From Streptomyces lincolnensis (GTDB lineage: Bacteria; Actinomycetota; Actinomycetes; Streptomycetales; Streptomycetaceae), in assembly GCF_021173675.1 (NCBI RefSeq), contig NZ_JAIHON010000005.1:372001-436000 (forward strand): DNA of 64,000 bases, given 5' to 3'. Shown here piece by piece: positions 41,899-50,291 of the stretch (positions are counted from its first letter, which is position 1; each line of letters begins with the position of its first letter). Both the position numbers and the translations under genes were made by a program. The notes under the pieces were generated by a model. That model made no database searches. It was not told the DNA's origin and saw only the letters and a list, made by a program, of their open reading frames with translations.

Positions 41899-43164
41899 TC
41901 AGGAGCCCAGGCTGTCCAGCGGAACGTGCGGGTCCGCGAGCGCCTCGGTGTCCACGGGAGCCTTGGTACGAATCAGCCGCTGGATGGGCTCTGTGACGTC
42001 CCACACGTTCACGTTCATCCCGGCCAGCACCCGGTTCTCCTTCACCCAGAACGCGATGAACTCCCGCTTGCCCGCGTCTCCCCGGATCACCACTTCGTCG
42101 TAGCTGCCCGGGGGCGCCCAGCCCGAGTACTCCATGCCCATGTCGTACTGGTCGGAGAAGAAATAGGGCACACGGTCGTAGGTGACGTCCCGGCCGAGCA
42201 TCGCGCGCGCCGCGGCCGGCCCGCCGTTCAGGGCGTTGGCCCAGTGCTCGACGCGCAGCCGGGCGTCGAACAGGGCGTGGTGGAAGGAGGCCACGTCACC
42301 GGCCGCGTAGACGTCGGGGTCGGAGGTGCGCAGCCGCTCGTCGACCACGACCCCGCCGCCGTGCGCCCGGTCGGCGATCTCCAGGCCGGCCGCCTCCGCG
42401 AGCGCGATGCGGGGGGCCGCCCCGACCGCCGCGAGGACGTCGTGCGCCGGGTGCTCCTCGCCGTCGTCGGTACGGGCCGCCAGGACCATGCCGTCCTGGC
42501 CGACGATCTCGGTCAGCCGTGCGCCGAAGTGGAAGCGGACGCCATGGTCGCGGTGCAACTCGGCGAAGAGCGCGCCCAGTTCGGGGCCGAGGACCGAGTG
42601 CAGCGGGGTCGGCAGCGGCTCGACGACGGTCACCTCGGCGCCGTACTCACGGGCCGCCGCCGCGACCTCCAGGCCGATCCAGCCGGCGCCCGCGATCACG
42701 ATGTGGCCGTTGTCCCTGCCCAGGGCGGCCAGGACGCCCTTGAGGCGTTCGGCGTGGGCGAGGCGGCGCAGATGGTGGACGCCCGCGAGGTCCGTGCCGG
42801 GGATGTCCAGGCGGCGGGGCTCTGCACCGGTGGCCAGCAGCAGCTTGTCGTAGCGGACGACGGTGCCGTCCTCGCCGAAGCGGACCGTCTTCGCCGTACG
42901 GTCGACGGCGTCCACGGTCTGGCCGAGGTGCAGCTCGATGTCGTTGCGCGCGTACCAGGCGGGTTCGTGCACGAAGACGCTGTCGCGCTCCTCCTTGCCC
43001 AGGAGGTAGCCCTTGGACAGCGGCGGGCGCTCGTAGGGATGGTCGCGCTCGTCGCAGATCAGTATCACGCGGCCGGTGAAGCCCTCCGCTCGGAGCGTCT
43101 CGGCCGCCTTCGCGCCGGCGAGACCGCCTCCGACAATCACGAACGTCTGATCAGCGTCGACCAC
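41899..43164 (-). CDS. NAD(P)/FAD-dependent ferredoxin reductase-like protein
   Basis: 421 residues from a GTG at 43164, GGAGG seven bases upstream. FAD-binding GxGxxG at VIVGGGLAGAKAAETL, NAD-binding at VIAGAGWIGLEVAAAA near residue 150, flavin contact in PDVYAAGDVASF, and a C-terminal reductase domain with VPYFFSDQYDMGMEYSGWA. This is the rubredoxin/putidaredoxin reductase type (FAD_pyr_redox plus Reductase_C), passing electrons from NAD(P)H to a ferredoxin for P450s or dioxygenases. No redox partner is encoded next to it. Confidence 0.9.
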   Translation of the reverse strand: MVDADQTFVIVGGGLAGAKAAETLRAEGFTGRVILICDERDHPYERPPLSKGYLLGKEERDSVFVHEPAWYARNDIELHLGQTVDAVDRTAKTVRFGEDGTVVRYDKLLLATGAEPRRLDIPGTDLAGVHHLRRLAHAERLKGVLAALGRDNGHIVIAGAGWIGLEVAAAAREYGAEVTVVEPLPTPLHSVLGPELGALFAELHRDHGVRFHFGARLTEIVGQDGMVLAARTDDGEEHPAHDVLAAVGAAPRIALAEAAGLEIADRAHGGGVVVDERLRTSDPDVYAAGDVASFHHALFDARLRVEHWANALNGGPAAARAMLGRDVTYDRVPYFFSDQYDMGMEYSGWAPPGSYDEVVIRGDAGKREFIAFWVKENRVLAGMNVNVWDVTEPIQRLIRTKAPVDTEALADPHVPLDSLGS

Positions 43165-43332
43165 TTGATGCCTCCTGCCAGGGGTCCGGGGGGTGTCGCC
43201 CCGGAAAACACTGCGGGTGCCGCCACATGGGAGCGTCCCGCACGGAGTGTGATGGGGGAAGAGGGAGTGGCCCGATCAGGCCACGGAGTGTCACATTCGG
43301 GCGCGATTCATGTCACGGGGGCCTCCTCCGCC

Positions 43333-44589
43333 TCACGCCTTCCCCGTCAAGCGTGCGTGAAGCGAACGGGCGGACGCGTCGGTGAGGGAGGCGATCTGGT
43401 CGACGATCACCCGCTTGCGCGCACGGTCGTCCGCCGCCCGGTCGAAGAGCGCGCGGAACTGCGGATCCAGGCCGTCCGGGGCGCGCGCGGTGAGCGCCTC
43501 GGCGAGTTCGGCGACCACGATCCGCTGGTCGGCGCGGAGCAGCTCCTGCTCGGCGCGCTGCATGACGTACCGGTCGGCGACGGCCTTGAGGACCGCGCAC
43601 TCCAGCCGCGTCGGACGGGGTACGACGAGTTCGGCGTCGTAGCGCGTCAGCCGCCCGGTGCCGTACGCGGCGCGGGTGGCCGCCTCGGCGGCGAGGCAGA
43701 AGCGGCCGATGAGCTGGCTGGTGGCGTCCTTCAGGCGGGCCTGGGCGACCGCCGAGCCGTCGTAGCCGTGCGGCCACCAGGGCTGGTCCTGGAGCCGGTC
43801 CAGGGCCTCCGCCAGTTCCGCGGGATCGGTGTCCTCGGGGACGTAGCGGCCCAGGGCGACCGCGAAGACCGCCTGGCGTTCCGGTTCGGCGTGCAGGCAG
43901 TTGGGGTCGATGTGGCCGGCGTGCAGGCCGTCCTCGACGTCGTGCACGGAGTACGCCACGTCGTCGGACCAGTCCATGACCTGGGCCTCGAAGGTGGTGC
44001 GGGTGCCGGGAGCGTCCTTGCGGACCCAGTCGAAGACGGGGCGGTCGTCCTCGTAGACCCCGAACTTGGGGGAGCCGGGGTCCGTGGGGTGCGCGCCGCG
44101 CGGCCAGGGGTACTTGGTGGCGGCGTCCAGGGCGGCTCTGGTGAGGTTGAGGCCGACCGAGCCCTCCGGGGTGAAGCGTTTGGGTTCGATGCGGGTGAGG
44201 AGTCTGAGGGACTGGGCGTTGCCCTCGAAACCGCCGCAGTCCTCGGCGAATTCGTTCAGCGCCTGTTCGCCGTTGTGACCGAAGGGCGGGTGGCCGAGGT
44301 CGTGGGAGAGACAGGCGGCTTCGACCAGATCCGGGTCGCAGCCGAGGGCCGCGCCGAGTTCGCGACCGACCTGGGCGCACTCCAGGGAGTGGGTGAGTCG
44401 GGTGCGGGGGCTGGCGTCCCACGCGGAGGCGCTGCGCTCGCCCGGGGTGACGACCTGGGTTTTTCCGGCGAGCCTTCTGAGCGCGGAGGAGTGGAGGACG
44501 CGGGCGCGGTCGCGTTGGAAGGCGGTGCGGCCGGGGCGTTTGTCCGGCTCCGGGGCCCAGCGTTCGGTTGAGGACAGGTCGTACGGCAT
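43333..44589 (-). CDS. dgt: Deoxyguanosinetriphosphate triphosphohydrolase
   Basis: 418 residues. HD-domain metal-binding residues are visible in RTRLTHSLECAQVGRE and CLSHDLGHPPFGHNGE, and the later Asp in WSDDVAYSVHDVEDG. Splits dNTPs, classically dGTP, to nucleoside and triphosphate, setting dNTP pools. Located next to dnaG-linked genes as in other streptomycetes. Confidence 0.95.
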   Translation of the reverse strand: MPYDLSSTERWAPEPDKRPGRTAFQRDRARVLHSSALRRLAGKTQVVTPGERSASAWDASPRTRLTHSLECAQVGRELGAALGCDPDLVEAACLSHDLGHPPFGHNGEQALNEFAEDCGGFEGNAQSLRLLTRIEPKRFTPEGSVGLNLTRAALDAATKYPWPRGAHPTDPGSPKFGVYEDDRPVFDWVRKDAPGTRTTFEAQVMDWSDDVAYSVHDVEDGLHAGHIDPNCLHAEPERQAVFAVALGRYVPEDTDPAELAEALDRLQDQPWWPHGYDGSAVAQARLKDATSQLIGRFCLAAEAATRAAYGTGRLTRYDAELVVPRPTRLECAVLKAVADRYVMQRAEQELLRADQRIVVAELAEALTARAPDGLDPQFRALFDRAADDRARKRVIVDQIASLTDASARSLHARLTGKA

Positions 44590-44652
44590 GTCTCGACAGT
44601 AAGGGCAGGGACTGACAATTCGCCTGTACGACCGCCGAGATGTGTTGAGCGG

Positions 44653-45513
44653 CTAGGCGGCTGTCGTCACCCGGACCGCCATGGCCTGGTCGTAGCGGTG
44701 GAGGAGCAGGTCGGCCATCGCGGGGTGGGTGCCCAGGGGGGCCGAGGCGATCCACGGGGCCTTCTCGGCGCACTGGGTCGCGAACAGGCCCGGGGCCGTG
44801 AAGTACGACGCCACCGCCACCCGGTGACGGCCGCGGGCCGCCAGGGCGCGCACCGCCGTGTCGACCGTGGGGGTCGCCGCGGAGGCGTAGGCCGGGACGA
44901 CCGGGACTCCCAGGCGGGCGGACAGGAGCTGGGCCGTGCGGCGGGTGTCCACCGCCGCCTCGGGGTCGCGGGAGCCGGCCGCGGCGAGGACGACCGCGCT
45001 GGTGCGGCGGGTCTCCTCGTCCATCCCGGTGCGCCAGCCGGCCTCCACCAGACGGGCGTACAGGGTTTCCACCAGCAGGGGGTGCGGGCCCAGCGGCGCC
45101 GCCACGCGGGTGCGGGCCGGGGAGGCCGCCGCCATCTCGGGGATGTCGCGCTTGACGTGGTAGCCGCGGCTCAGCAGAAGCGGGACGAGGACGGCCTCCG
45201 CGTCGCCCAGGGACGCCAGCGTGTCCGGGAGCAGGGGCGCGTTGAGCTCGATGTGACCCAGGTGCACGGACAGGCCGGGGCGCTGCTCACGGACACGGTC
45301 CAGGAGCCGGTGGACCGTGCTCAGGGTGCGCGGGTCCCGGCTGCCGTGGGCCACGACGACGAGCGCGGGCCGGTCGGCGCGCCGGGTGCCGTCGAGCGAG
45401 ACGAGGCTGAGCTGGGTGGAGAGCTGGCTGCTGATCCGGTTCATGAGATGCGCCGTACTGTCGAGGTGGTCGCGAGGAGCTTCCGACTTGCCCGTCTTAC
45501 TCGTCGCCGTCAT
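44653..45513 (-). CDS. Sirohydrochlorin chelatase, CbiX/SirB family
   Basis: 286 residues with two tandem CbiX domains: first ALVVVAHGSRDPRTLSTVHRLL (His of V-A-H-G-S-R is the metal/catalytic residue), LSRGYHVKRDIPEM; second SAVVLAAAGSRDPEAAVDTRRTAQLL, where Ala replaces the His, and VASYFTAPGLF. Inserts Fe (or Co) into sirohydrochlorin. Siroheme is the prosthetic group of NirB, encoded 15 kb away, so it fits the nitrogen-assimilation theme; sulfite reductase would need it too. Confidence 0.9.
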   Translation of the reverse strand: MTATSKTGKSEAPRDHLDSTAHLMNRISSQLSTQLSLVSLDGTRRADRPALVVVAHGSRDPRTLSTVHRLLDRVREQRPGLSVHLGHIELNAPLLPDTLASLGDAEAVLVPLLLSRGYHVKRDIPEMAAASPARTRVAAPLGPHPLLVETLYARLVEAGWRTGMDEETRRTSAVVLAAAGSRDPEAAVDTRRTAQLLSARLGVPVVPAYASAATPTVDTAVRALAARGRHRVAVASYFTAPGLFATQCAEKAPWIASAPLGTHPAMADLLLHRYDQAMAVRVTTAA

Positions 45514-45727
45514 GCACCGATCGTGACGGGGGCAGGTTGCCTCCCCATTGCACAGGAATGACGGGTCTTTTCCGAGGGTTCACGGTGGGGTGCAGGGGGT
45601 CTGTGAGGTGGAGTGACCTGCGGTTTCGCCGGGGGAAGTGAAGCTGGTCACGCTATGGACGGTGAACCGCGGGGCTGTACGGGACGTCTCTGGCTGTCGA
45701 AGCGACCGACCGGGGAGGGACCGTCCG

Positions 45728-46414
45728 ATGCGCCTACCGAAGCCCCGCAGACCCCGTCTGCCCCGCACGCGCGCGGGGCGGCGGCGGCTGGTGCAGGCGG
45801 TGATGGCCGGGTGCGTGCTCGCCCTGCTGCCGGCGACCTGGATGTACGTCGTGACCGGCGACCGGCTGCGGACGGCCGAGGACGTGCCGCGCACCGAGGT
45901 CGCGGTGGTCTTCGGCGCCGGACTGTGGGCCGGTGAGCCCTCGCCGTACCTCGCCCACCGGCTGGACGCGGCGGCGAGGCTGTACCGGGAGGGGCGGGTC
46001 GAGGTCGTGCTCGTCACCGGGGACAACAGCCGCAGGGACTACGACGAGCCGGACGCCATGCGGACCTATCTGACCCGGCACGGCGTGCCGGACCGGCGGA
46101 TCGTCAGCGACTACGCGGGCTTCGACACCTGGGACTCCTGCGTCCGCGCGAAGAAGATCTTCGGCGTCGACGAGGCCGTACTGATCAGCCAGGGCTTCCA
46201 CATCCGGCGCGCGGTCGCGCTCTGCCAGGAGGCGGGAGTGTCGTCGTACGGCGTCGGCGTCGACGCCCGGCACGACGCCACCTGGTACTACGGGGGCGCC
46301 CGGGAGATCCTCGCGGCGGGCAAGGCCGCGCTGGACGTGCTCTTCGAGCCGGACCCCCGGTTCCTGGGCCCGAAGGAGACGGGCGTGGCAAAGGCCCTCG
46401 CGGACGCCCGGTGA
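45728..46414 (+). CDS. DUF218/SanA-YdcF family membrane protein
   Basis: 228 residues from the ATG at 45728, GGGAGGG about nine bases upstream. Basic N-terminus, one membrane helix (VMAGCVLALLPATWMYVV), then the DUF218 domain: VAVVFGAGLWAGEPSPYLAHRLDAAARLYREGRV, VLVTGDNSRRDYDEPDAMRTYL and DTWDSCVRAKKIFGV, LISQGFHIRRAVALC. SanA/VanZ-like relatives affect envelope permeability to vancomycin. Biochemical role unknown. Confidence 0.88.
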   Translation: MRLPKPRRPRLPRTRAGRRRLVQAVMAGCVLALLPATWMYVVTGDRLRTAEDVPRTEVAVVFGAGLWAGEPSPYLAHRLDAAARLYREGRVEVVLVTGDNSRRDYDEPDAMRTYLTRHGVPDRRIVSDYAGFDTWDSCVRAKKIFGVDEAVLISQGFHIRRAVALCQEAGVSSYGVGVDARHDATWYYGGAREILAAGKAALDVLFEPDPRFLGPKETGVAKALADAR

Positions 46415-46459
46415 GCACCGGGGCCGGAGGGCCGACCGTCACATGATCCGTCCTACAGG

Positions 46460-46864
46460 TCAGGCCTGACCGCAGGACCAGCGGCCGAACAGACCCCACT
46501 CGCCGGAGCTGTACTCGCCCATGCCGGCCTGGATGCACACGTTCGTGCCCTCGGCGTAGTTCTTGTTCACTTCCTTCGTGGAGCCGTTGCCACCCGGGTT
46601 CCAGATGGTGAAGTCGTAGCCTCCACCGCTCTGGTAGGGGGCCACGTCCACCTTGATGACCGCGGACATGTTGTCGGCGCAGACGTCCTTGACGTAGAAC
46701 CAGTCACCCTCGTCCTCGAAGGTGCCGATCGAACTGCTGTCGCATGTGGGCTTGCTGCTCTGGCCCCACGACGTGGCGTTCGTGCCCGCCGAGGCGGGCG
46801 AGTTGGCCAGCATGACCATCGCCGCCGCCGCGACGACGATTCCTCCGGTACGGAACCTGCTCAT
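46460..46864 (-). CDS. Small secreted protein with four cysteines
   Basis: 134 residues. Signal peptide MSRFRTGGIVVAAAAMVMLANSPASAG with a cleavage site after ASA, then a mature domain of about 107 residues with four Cys (TCDSS, DVCAD, NVCIQ, WSCGQ) that could make two disulfides, and a pattern (GTFEDEGDWFYVKDVCADN, VNKNYAEGTNVCIQAG) typical of beta-sheet spore-associated or bacteriocin-like proteins in streptomycetes. Its ATG overlaps the stop of the regulator gene at 46861 (ATGA). Function unknown. Confidence 0.8.
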   Translation of the reverse strand: MSRFRTGGIVVAAAAMVMLANSPASAGTNATSWGQSSKPTCDSSSIGTFEDEGDWFYVKDVCADNMSAVIKVDVAPYQSGGGYDFTIWNPGGNGSTKEVNKNYAEGTNVCIQAGMGEYSSGEWGLFGRWSCGQA

Positions 46865-48460
46865 GAGATGCCCCCCAGGACCTTGATCTGGAACGGGTCG
46901 TGCGACCCGCTCGGCTCAAGTGTGGAGTCGTCGTCCCGGCGGAACCACGGTGCACAGTGGCCACTTTCGTCCCTGGGGTGTGCACGGTGATCAGTGGCGG
47001 TCAGCGCGTGCACGACGTCGTGAAGGCCGGAGGCGGTCGTCAACAGGTCGCGGTTGAGGAGGCGTTCCGCGGTGCGGAGGCGGGCCCGTACCGTGTTGCG
47101 GCTGAGACCGAGGGCCTGGGCGGTCCGCTGGGCGTCCGCGTCGTGGTCGACCCAGGTCCGCACGGTCGTGTGCAGGTCGCGGTGGCGGGCGCCGTGGAGC
47201 GGCTGGAGGAAGGCCGTCGCCCAGTCGACGACGGACGCGTCGCGCAGGAGGTGGCCGAGGGACGGCGGGGCGTGGTGGGCCTCGTGTCCGGGTTCGGGCG
47301 GGAGGCCGACAAGAGAGAGGGCGAGGTCCAGTTCGGCGCGGTCGCGGACGTCACCGAGGTCTGCGCCCAGCGCTCGTTCGGCCCGGCCGCAGTGTGCCGC
47401 GACGGTGGTGCGGCTGATGCCGAGCAGTCGGGCCACGGCGACTCGGGGGAAGCTCACGGCGAGGCGGACGACCTCACGGGTGAGTTTGGGTTCCGCGAGC
47501 AGCGGCTCGACGTGGGCGCGGGCCCAGGCGAGGGCCGCCGGTCGCGGCAGCACGGGGATGAGGGAGGTGTGGCCGTGGTAGACGGCCAGACGGTCCGGGG
47601 AGTTCCGGGCCACGGCGAGGGCGTGGACGGCCTCGCCGTAGGCCGTGGCGGTGGCGGCGATCGGGTGCGGTCTGCTGACGCCGAGCGAGTAGCCGGGGTT
47701 CTCGCGCACCAGCTGTCGCAGCACTCCCGCCAGCCGGTCCCGCGGGGTGTCGGCGCCGGTGTCGCCGCCGCTGTCCTCCCGCTCGGCGATCGGGCAGATC
47801 AGGTGGTCGAGGTAGGCCGGGCAGTGCACCATCAGGCCGGCACCGTGGTAACCCGAGACGTCCTGGAAGGTGCTGGCCAGCCGGTCGCGGTCGGCGGGCG
47901 GGGCAGTGCAGGAGGTGGACGCGGACACGCTCGGCGTCCAGGAGGGGCGGGACATCCCGATGAGTCATCCGGCGGGCCATGGGGACGTCCCCGGCCATCA
48001 GGGCGGTCAGTACCGCGAAGCGCAGGACCCGCGCCTTCTCCTCGTGGCCGCGGACGCTGTGGTCGGCTCGACGCACCTCTTCGAGCAGGTGTAACACCCC
48101 GCCGGCACGGGAGACGAGGGCCGCGGCCTCGCGGGACAGGCCGGCCGCGCCGACGGTGGCGAGTACCGGGCGCGGCACGCGCCGACCGCAGGCTTCGAGG
48201 CGTACCTCCCAGTCGTCCAGGCGGGTGGTGACCGCGCCGAGCCGGCCGTCGGCGAGGCGCTCGACCTGCTTCCCCAGCGCCTCGGGGGCCTCCCAGGGAA
48301 AGCCTGCGGTGGCCAGGTCGATCCCGCCGCCCGGACCGATCCAGGCCACTTCTGTCCCCGTTCGTCGCCCGAGCCATTCCAGCGCCTCCTCCGGACGACC
48401 ACCCCGCCGCACGATCCGCAGCAGGTCGTCCAGCCCCTCGTCCCGCCCGGGTTCCCCCAC
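46861..48460 (-). pseudogene. PucR-like helix-turn-helix regulator split by a frameshift
   Basis: The N-terminal part starts at a GTG at 48460 (AGGGG upstream) and reads DEGLDDLLRIVRRGGRPEEALEWLGRRTG ... LLDAERVRVHLLHC; it then loses sense near 47905. The C-terminal part continues in another frame, ADRDRLASTFQDVSGYHGAGLMVHCP ... to 46861, with two helix-turn-helix segments (VARLLGISRTTVAAHCGRAERAL and AQALGLSRNTVRARLRTAERLLNRDL, the PucR/CdaR-type HTH). Removing one C from the run at about 47897-47904 joins the two parts without loss. Either a recent inactivation, programmed slippage, or a sequencing error in a G/C run. About 530 residues if restored. Confidence 0.75.
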
Positions 48461-48600
48461 CGCCGCCCCTCACCCTCCACGTTTCGCTCACGCGTTCGCG
48501 CGTTTCAGCGCAGGAAAGCACAGATCCACCTGGCGTACAGCTTTTCCCTTCCGGCCCGAAGTCCCCTTGAAGCGCCCGGTGTTGCGCCGCCGGGCCTGCT

Positions 48601-49902
48601 CTAGCTCCCCGTGAGATGCAGCGCACGCTCCAGGGCGTGGGGCGCGGGCTCGTCGATGCGGCCGAGGTGTTCGAGTTCGCCGTCGGGGGTCCAGCGGCCC
48701 AGGGCTCCGGTGCGGGCCATGCGGCGGTCGCCGCCGAGGAAGGGGTCGGGGGCGTAGGGGCCGGTGCCGAGGTCGTCGGGGGTGTCGAGGCCGGCGTGGG
48801 GGCGGAGGGCCGCCGGGACGCAGTCGCCGCCGGTCCACAGTTCGCCGGTCTCGCCGATGGGGAGGGGTCGGCGGCCGGCGTCGAGGACGTACACCGTGTT
48901 GTTGGGGGTCGGGCGGCCGAGGGTGAGCAGGGGGGCGGCCGGGTCGTGGCGGTGCGGGGTGGCGGCGGCGGGTGTCCCCGTCGGGCCCCAGCAGTGCAGG
49001 AGGTCGGTCCGGCGGGCCCAGCGGTCGGCGAGCGGGCGCGGACAGGGCGCCCCGGTGTCCGCCGCGACGGCGACCGTGCGGACCCGGGGGCAGGTCGCGG
49101 GGTCCAGGCCGGACAGGACGGCCGGGGTGGCGACGATCACGTCGGCCGTGCGGGCCGCCGCGGTGTCCTCGCCGCCGATGACGAGGGTGCCGCCGTGGGC
49201 GAGGCAGCCGAGGATCTCCCAGGCGGCCGTGGCGGAGGCGAGGTCCAGGAGCTGGGCGACGCGGTCGCCGGGGCGGATGCCGAGGCCGCCGACTCCGGTG
49301 AGCAGCAGGTTGGCGATGTTGCGGTGGGTGACCTTGACGGGGTGCGGGCGGCCGTCGGCACCGTCGGTGAAGTGGATGTGGCAGCCGTCGTCCGGGCTCA
49401 CCCCCGGGCGCGGGGTGCCGCGTCGCGGGTCTCGGGGCAGGGGGCCGTCGAGGGCGATCAGGCGGTGGCCGGCGGGCAGCGGCACGCGGTGGGCGTGTTG
49501 CTCGACGGTGAGGACGACCCGGGTGCCGGCCGCGTGGACCACGTGGGCGAGCCGGGTCCGGGGAGCGCGGCCGATGTCCTGCGGGACGTAGGCGGCGCCG
49601 CTCTTCAGGATGCCGAGCAGTCCGACGAGCATCGGGATCGAACGGCGTACGAAGAGTCCGACGTGGTCGCCGGGGCGGACGCCCTCCCTGGCCAGGCGGA
49701 CGGCGAGGGCGTCGGCGTAGCGGTTGAGCTCACCGTAGGTGATGGTCCCGCCCAGGTGTTCGGCGGCGACGGTGTGGGGGGCCTGGGTGGCGTGGCGTTC
49801 CACGGCGTGGTGGACGAGGGGGTCGGGGAGGGGGACGGCGGGGCCGTGGCCGTACTGGCGGAAGAGGCGCTGGTCGTGGGGGCTCAGGTCGCGCAGGGGC
49901 AT
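48601..49902 (-). CDS. Adenylation-domain (AMP-binding) protein with degenerate ATP loop
   Basis: 433 residues from the ATG at 49902 (AGGAGG ten bases upstream). The NRPS-type A domain is recognisable: VPLPDPLVHHAVERHATQAPHTVA, ITYGELNRYADALAVRLAREGVRPGDHVGLFVRRS (A2), LGILKSGAAYVPQD, LTLGRPTPNNTVYVLDAGRRPLPIGETGELW (A5/A6 region) and a D-R-x-A-R-T-G-A-L-G-R-W (A7). The A3 phosphate loop, normally S-G-(T/S)-T-G-x-P-K-G, reads FTDGADGRPHPVKVTH, lacking the Lys and the Ser/Thr-Gly core, and the protein ends shortly after A8, without the A10 Lys domain. No thiolation domain follows. Probably not a normal synthetase; role unknown. Confidence 0.85.
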   Translation of the reverse strand: MPLRDLSPHDQRLFRQYGHGPAVPLPDPLVHHAVERHATQAPHTVAAEHLGGTITYGELNRYADALAVRLAREGVRPGDHVGLFVRRSIPMLVGLLGILKSGAAYVPQDIGRAPRTRLAHVVHAAGTRVVLTVEQHAHRVPLPAGHRLIALDGPLPRDPRRGTPRPGVSPDDGCHIHFTDGADGRPHPVKVTHRNIANLLLTGVGGLGIRPGDRVAQLLDLASATAAWEILGCLAHGGTLVIGGEDTAAARTADVIVATPAVLSGLDPATCPRVRTVAVAADTGAPCPRPLADRWARRTDLLHCWGPTGTPAAATPHRHDPAAPLLTLGRPTPNNTVYVLDAGRRPLPIGETGELWTGGDCVPAALRPHAGLDTPDDLGTGPYAPDPFLGGDRRMARTGALGRWTPDGELEHLGRIDEPAPHALERALHLTGS

Positions 49903-50241
49903 GGCTGGGGGACCTCCTGGCTGGCTGTTCCGAGGGACGGGGTGCCACATGGGGCGCAGCCGCACGGGCGGCTGCCGGGGTGAGCGGCGGGCATGCCCGG
50001 TATGCCGAACGCCGTGCGGGGTGGGCGGCGGTCGTGCCGTGCTGGATGTCGGCTCGACTGTAGTCCTGGTGTTTCCACTCTCAACAAGGCGTGATCGGCC
50101 AACGACGCGACGGAATGAGCCACATGTGGCGTCTTTCACGCCAGGGGCAACTCCCCTCCCCTCCGGCGGCGACCTAGGGGTTGGGCAGCCCCGCGCCTCA
50201 CGGTCGCCGACCGGCCGCCGGGAGGTCCCCGCACCGGGCGC

Positions 50242-50279
50242 GTAACAGACAGCCCCCGTCGGCGTAACACGGCCGAAGC
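50242..50279 (+). promoter_or_regulatory. Putative GlnR binding array upstream of narB
   Basis: GTAAC at 50242, then at 11-bp steps CCCCC, GTAAC (50264) and GAAGC (50275). The last two form GTAAC-n6-GAAGC, one mismatch from the GlnR consensus gTnAC-n6-GaAAC. It ends 12 bases before the narB start. GlnR control of nitrate reductase is known in streptomycetes; binding here is inferred. Confidence 0.55.
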
Positions 50280-50291
50280 ACGCTGAGAGGC

